Source: Pseudomonadota bacterium
GTDB lineage: Bacteria > Desulfobacterota > WTBG01 > JAGOGO01
DNA length: 6,028 nt
Assembly (NCBI GenBank): GCA_021160085.1
Contig: JAGHDE010000107.1
Span: 1 to 6,028, forward strand
Direction of reading: 5' to 3'
The translations under genes were made by a program, and so were the position numbers. The notes beneath the pieces were generated by a model. That model did not search any database. It was not told where the DNA came from and saw nothing but the letters and a program-made list of their open reading frames with translations. Below, in pieces: positions 5,890 through 6,028 of the stretch; the stretch's first letter is position 1, and every line of letters begins with the position of its first letter.

Positions 5890-6028
5890 TGGGGGCCGAG
5901 CTCCGATGGTTACTTATAATTTTCGAAATCATATATTGATTGATTGCAACAAAAATTAAATAAATTCGTCCCCTTTTTCTTGATTTTCTTAATTTCCAGA
6001 ATTTCTTGACAAATCAAAAGCATAAGGA
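5890..6028. other. AT-rich intergenic stretch with a -35-like box at the window edge
   Basis: No coding sequence is apparent here. TTTCTTGA occurs twice (5976-5983 and 6002-6009). The second copy contains TTGACA (6006-6011), a perfect -35 match on the plus strand; with 17-bp spacing its -10 box would begin at 6029, just outside the window, so it may be the promoter of a rightward gene. No hairpin with a T-run was found after the SDR remnant. Confidence 0.35.

Overview
The window suggests a Gram-negative bacterium. It carries a TonB-dependent outer-membrane receptor with a signal peptide, so the cell has an outer membrane and imports B12-type cofactors. Base composition is moderate, with AT-rich spacers. 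Endonuclease Q beside a UvrD-type helicase is, as far as I recall, a combination seen in Desulfobacterota-like and some Bacillota genomes. I would guess a deltaproteobacterial-type lineage, but the sequence does not prove it.

All clear, intact genes lie on the minus strand. From right to left: an endonuclease Q (EndoQ) gene (5380 to 4100); a UvrD/Rep-type helicase (4099 to 2129) whose ATG directly follows the EndoQ stop codon; a sigma70-like promoter (about 2099 to 2071); a cobalamin riboswitch (about 2050 to 1881); an intrinsic terminator (1827 to 1788); and a BtuB-like TonB-dependent receptor starting at 1759 and running off the left edge. The promoter, aptamer, terminator and receptor form a textbook transcription-attenuation unit in which B12 should switch off B12 uptake.

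The EndoQ-helicase pair is the most interesting part. EndoQ nicks DNA 5' of deaminated bases and abasic sites, and the helicase could unwind from that nick. EndoQ ends exactly in QLSLF and the helicase ends in QRSLF plus one residue. Both match the bacterial beta-sliding-clamp binding motif, so the pair may be a clamp-tethered repair module for deaminated DNA. The genes share a reading frame and are separated by one TAA.

The right end (5381 to 6028) holds no intact gene. It has two blocks of 7-bp periodic repeats around a GC-rich element with interleaved inverted repeats. Then comes the 3' remnant of a short-chain dehydrogenase/reductase gene on the plus strand (5728 to 5889), and an AT-rich stretch with a -35-like TTGACA at the window edge. 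This looks like a decayed, repeat-invaded junction.
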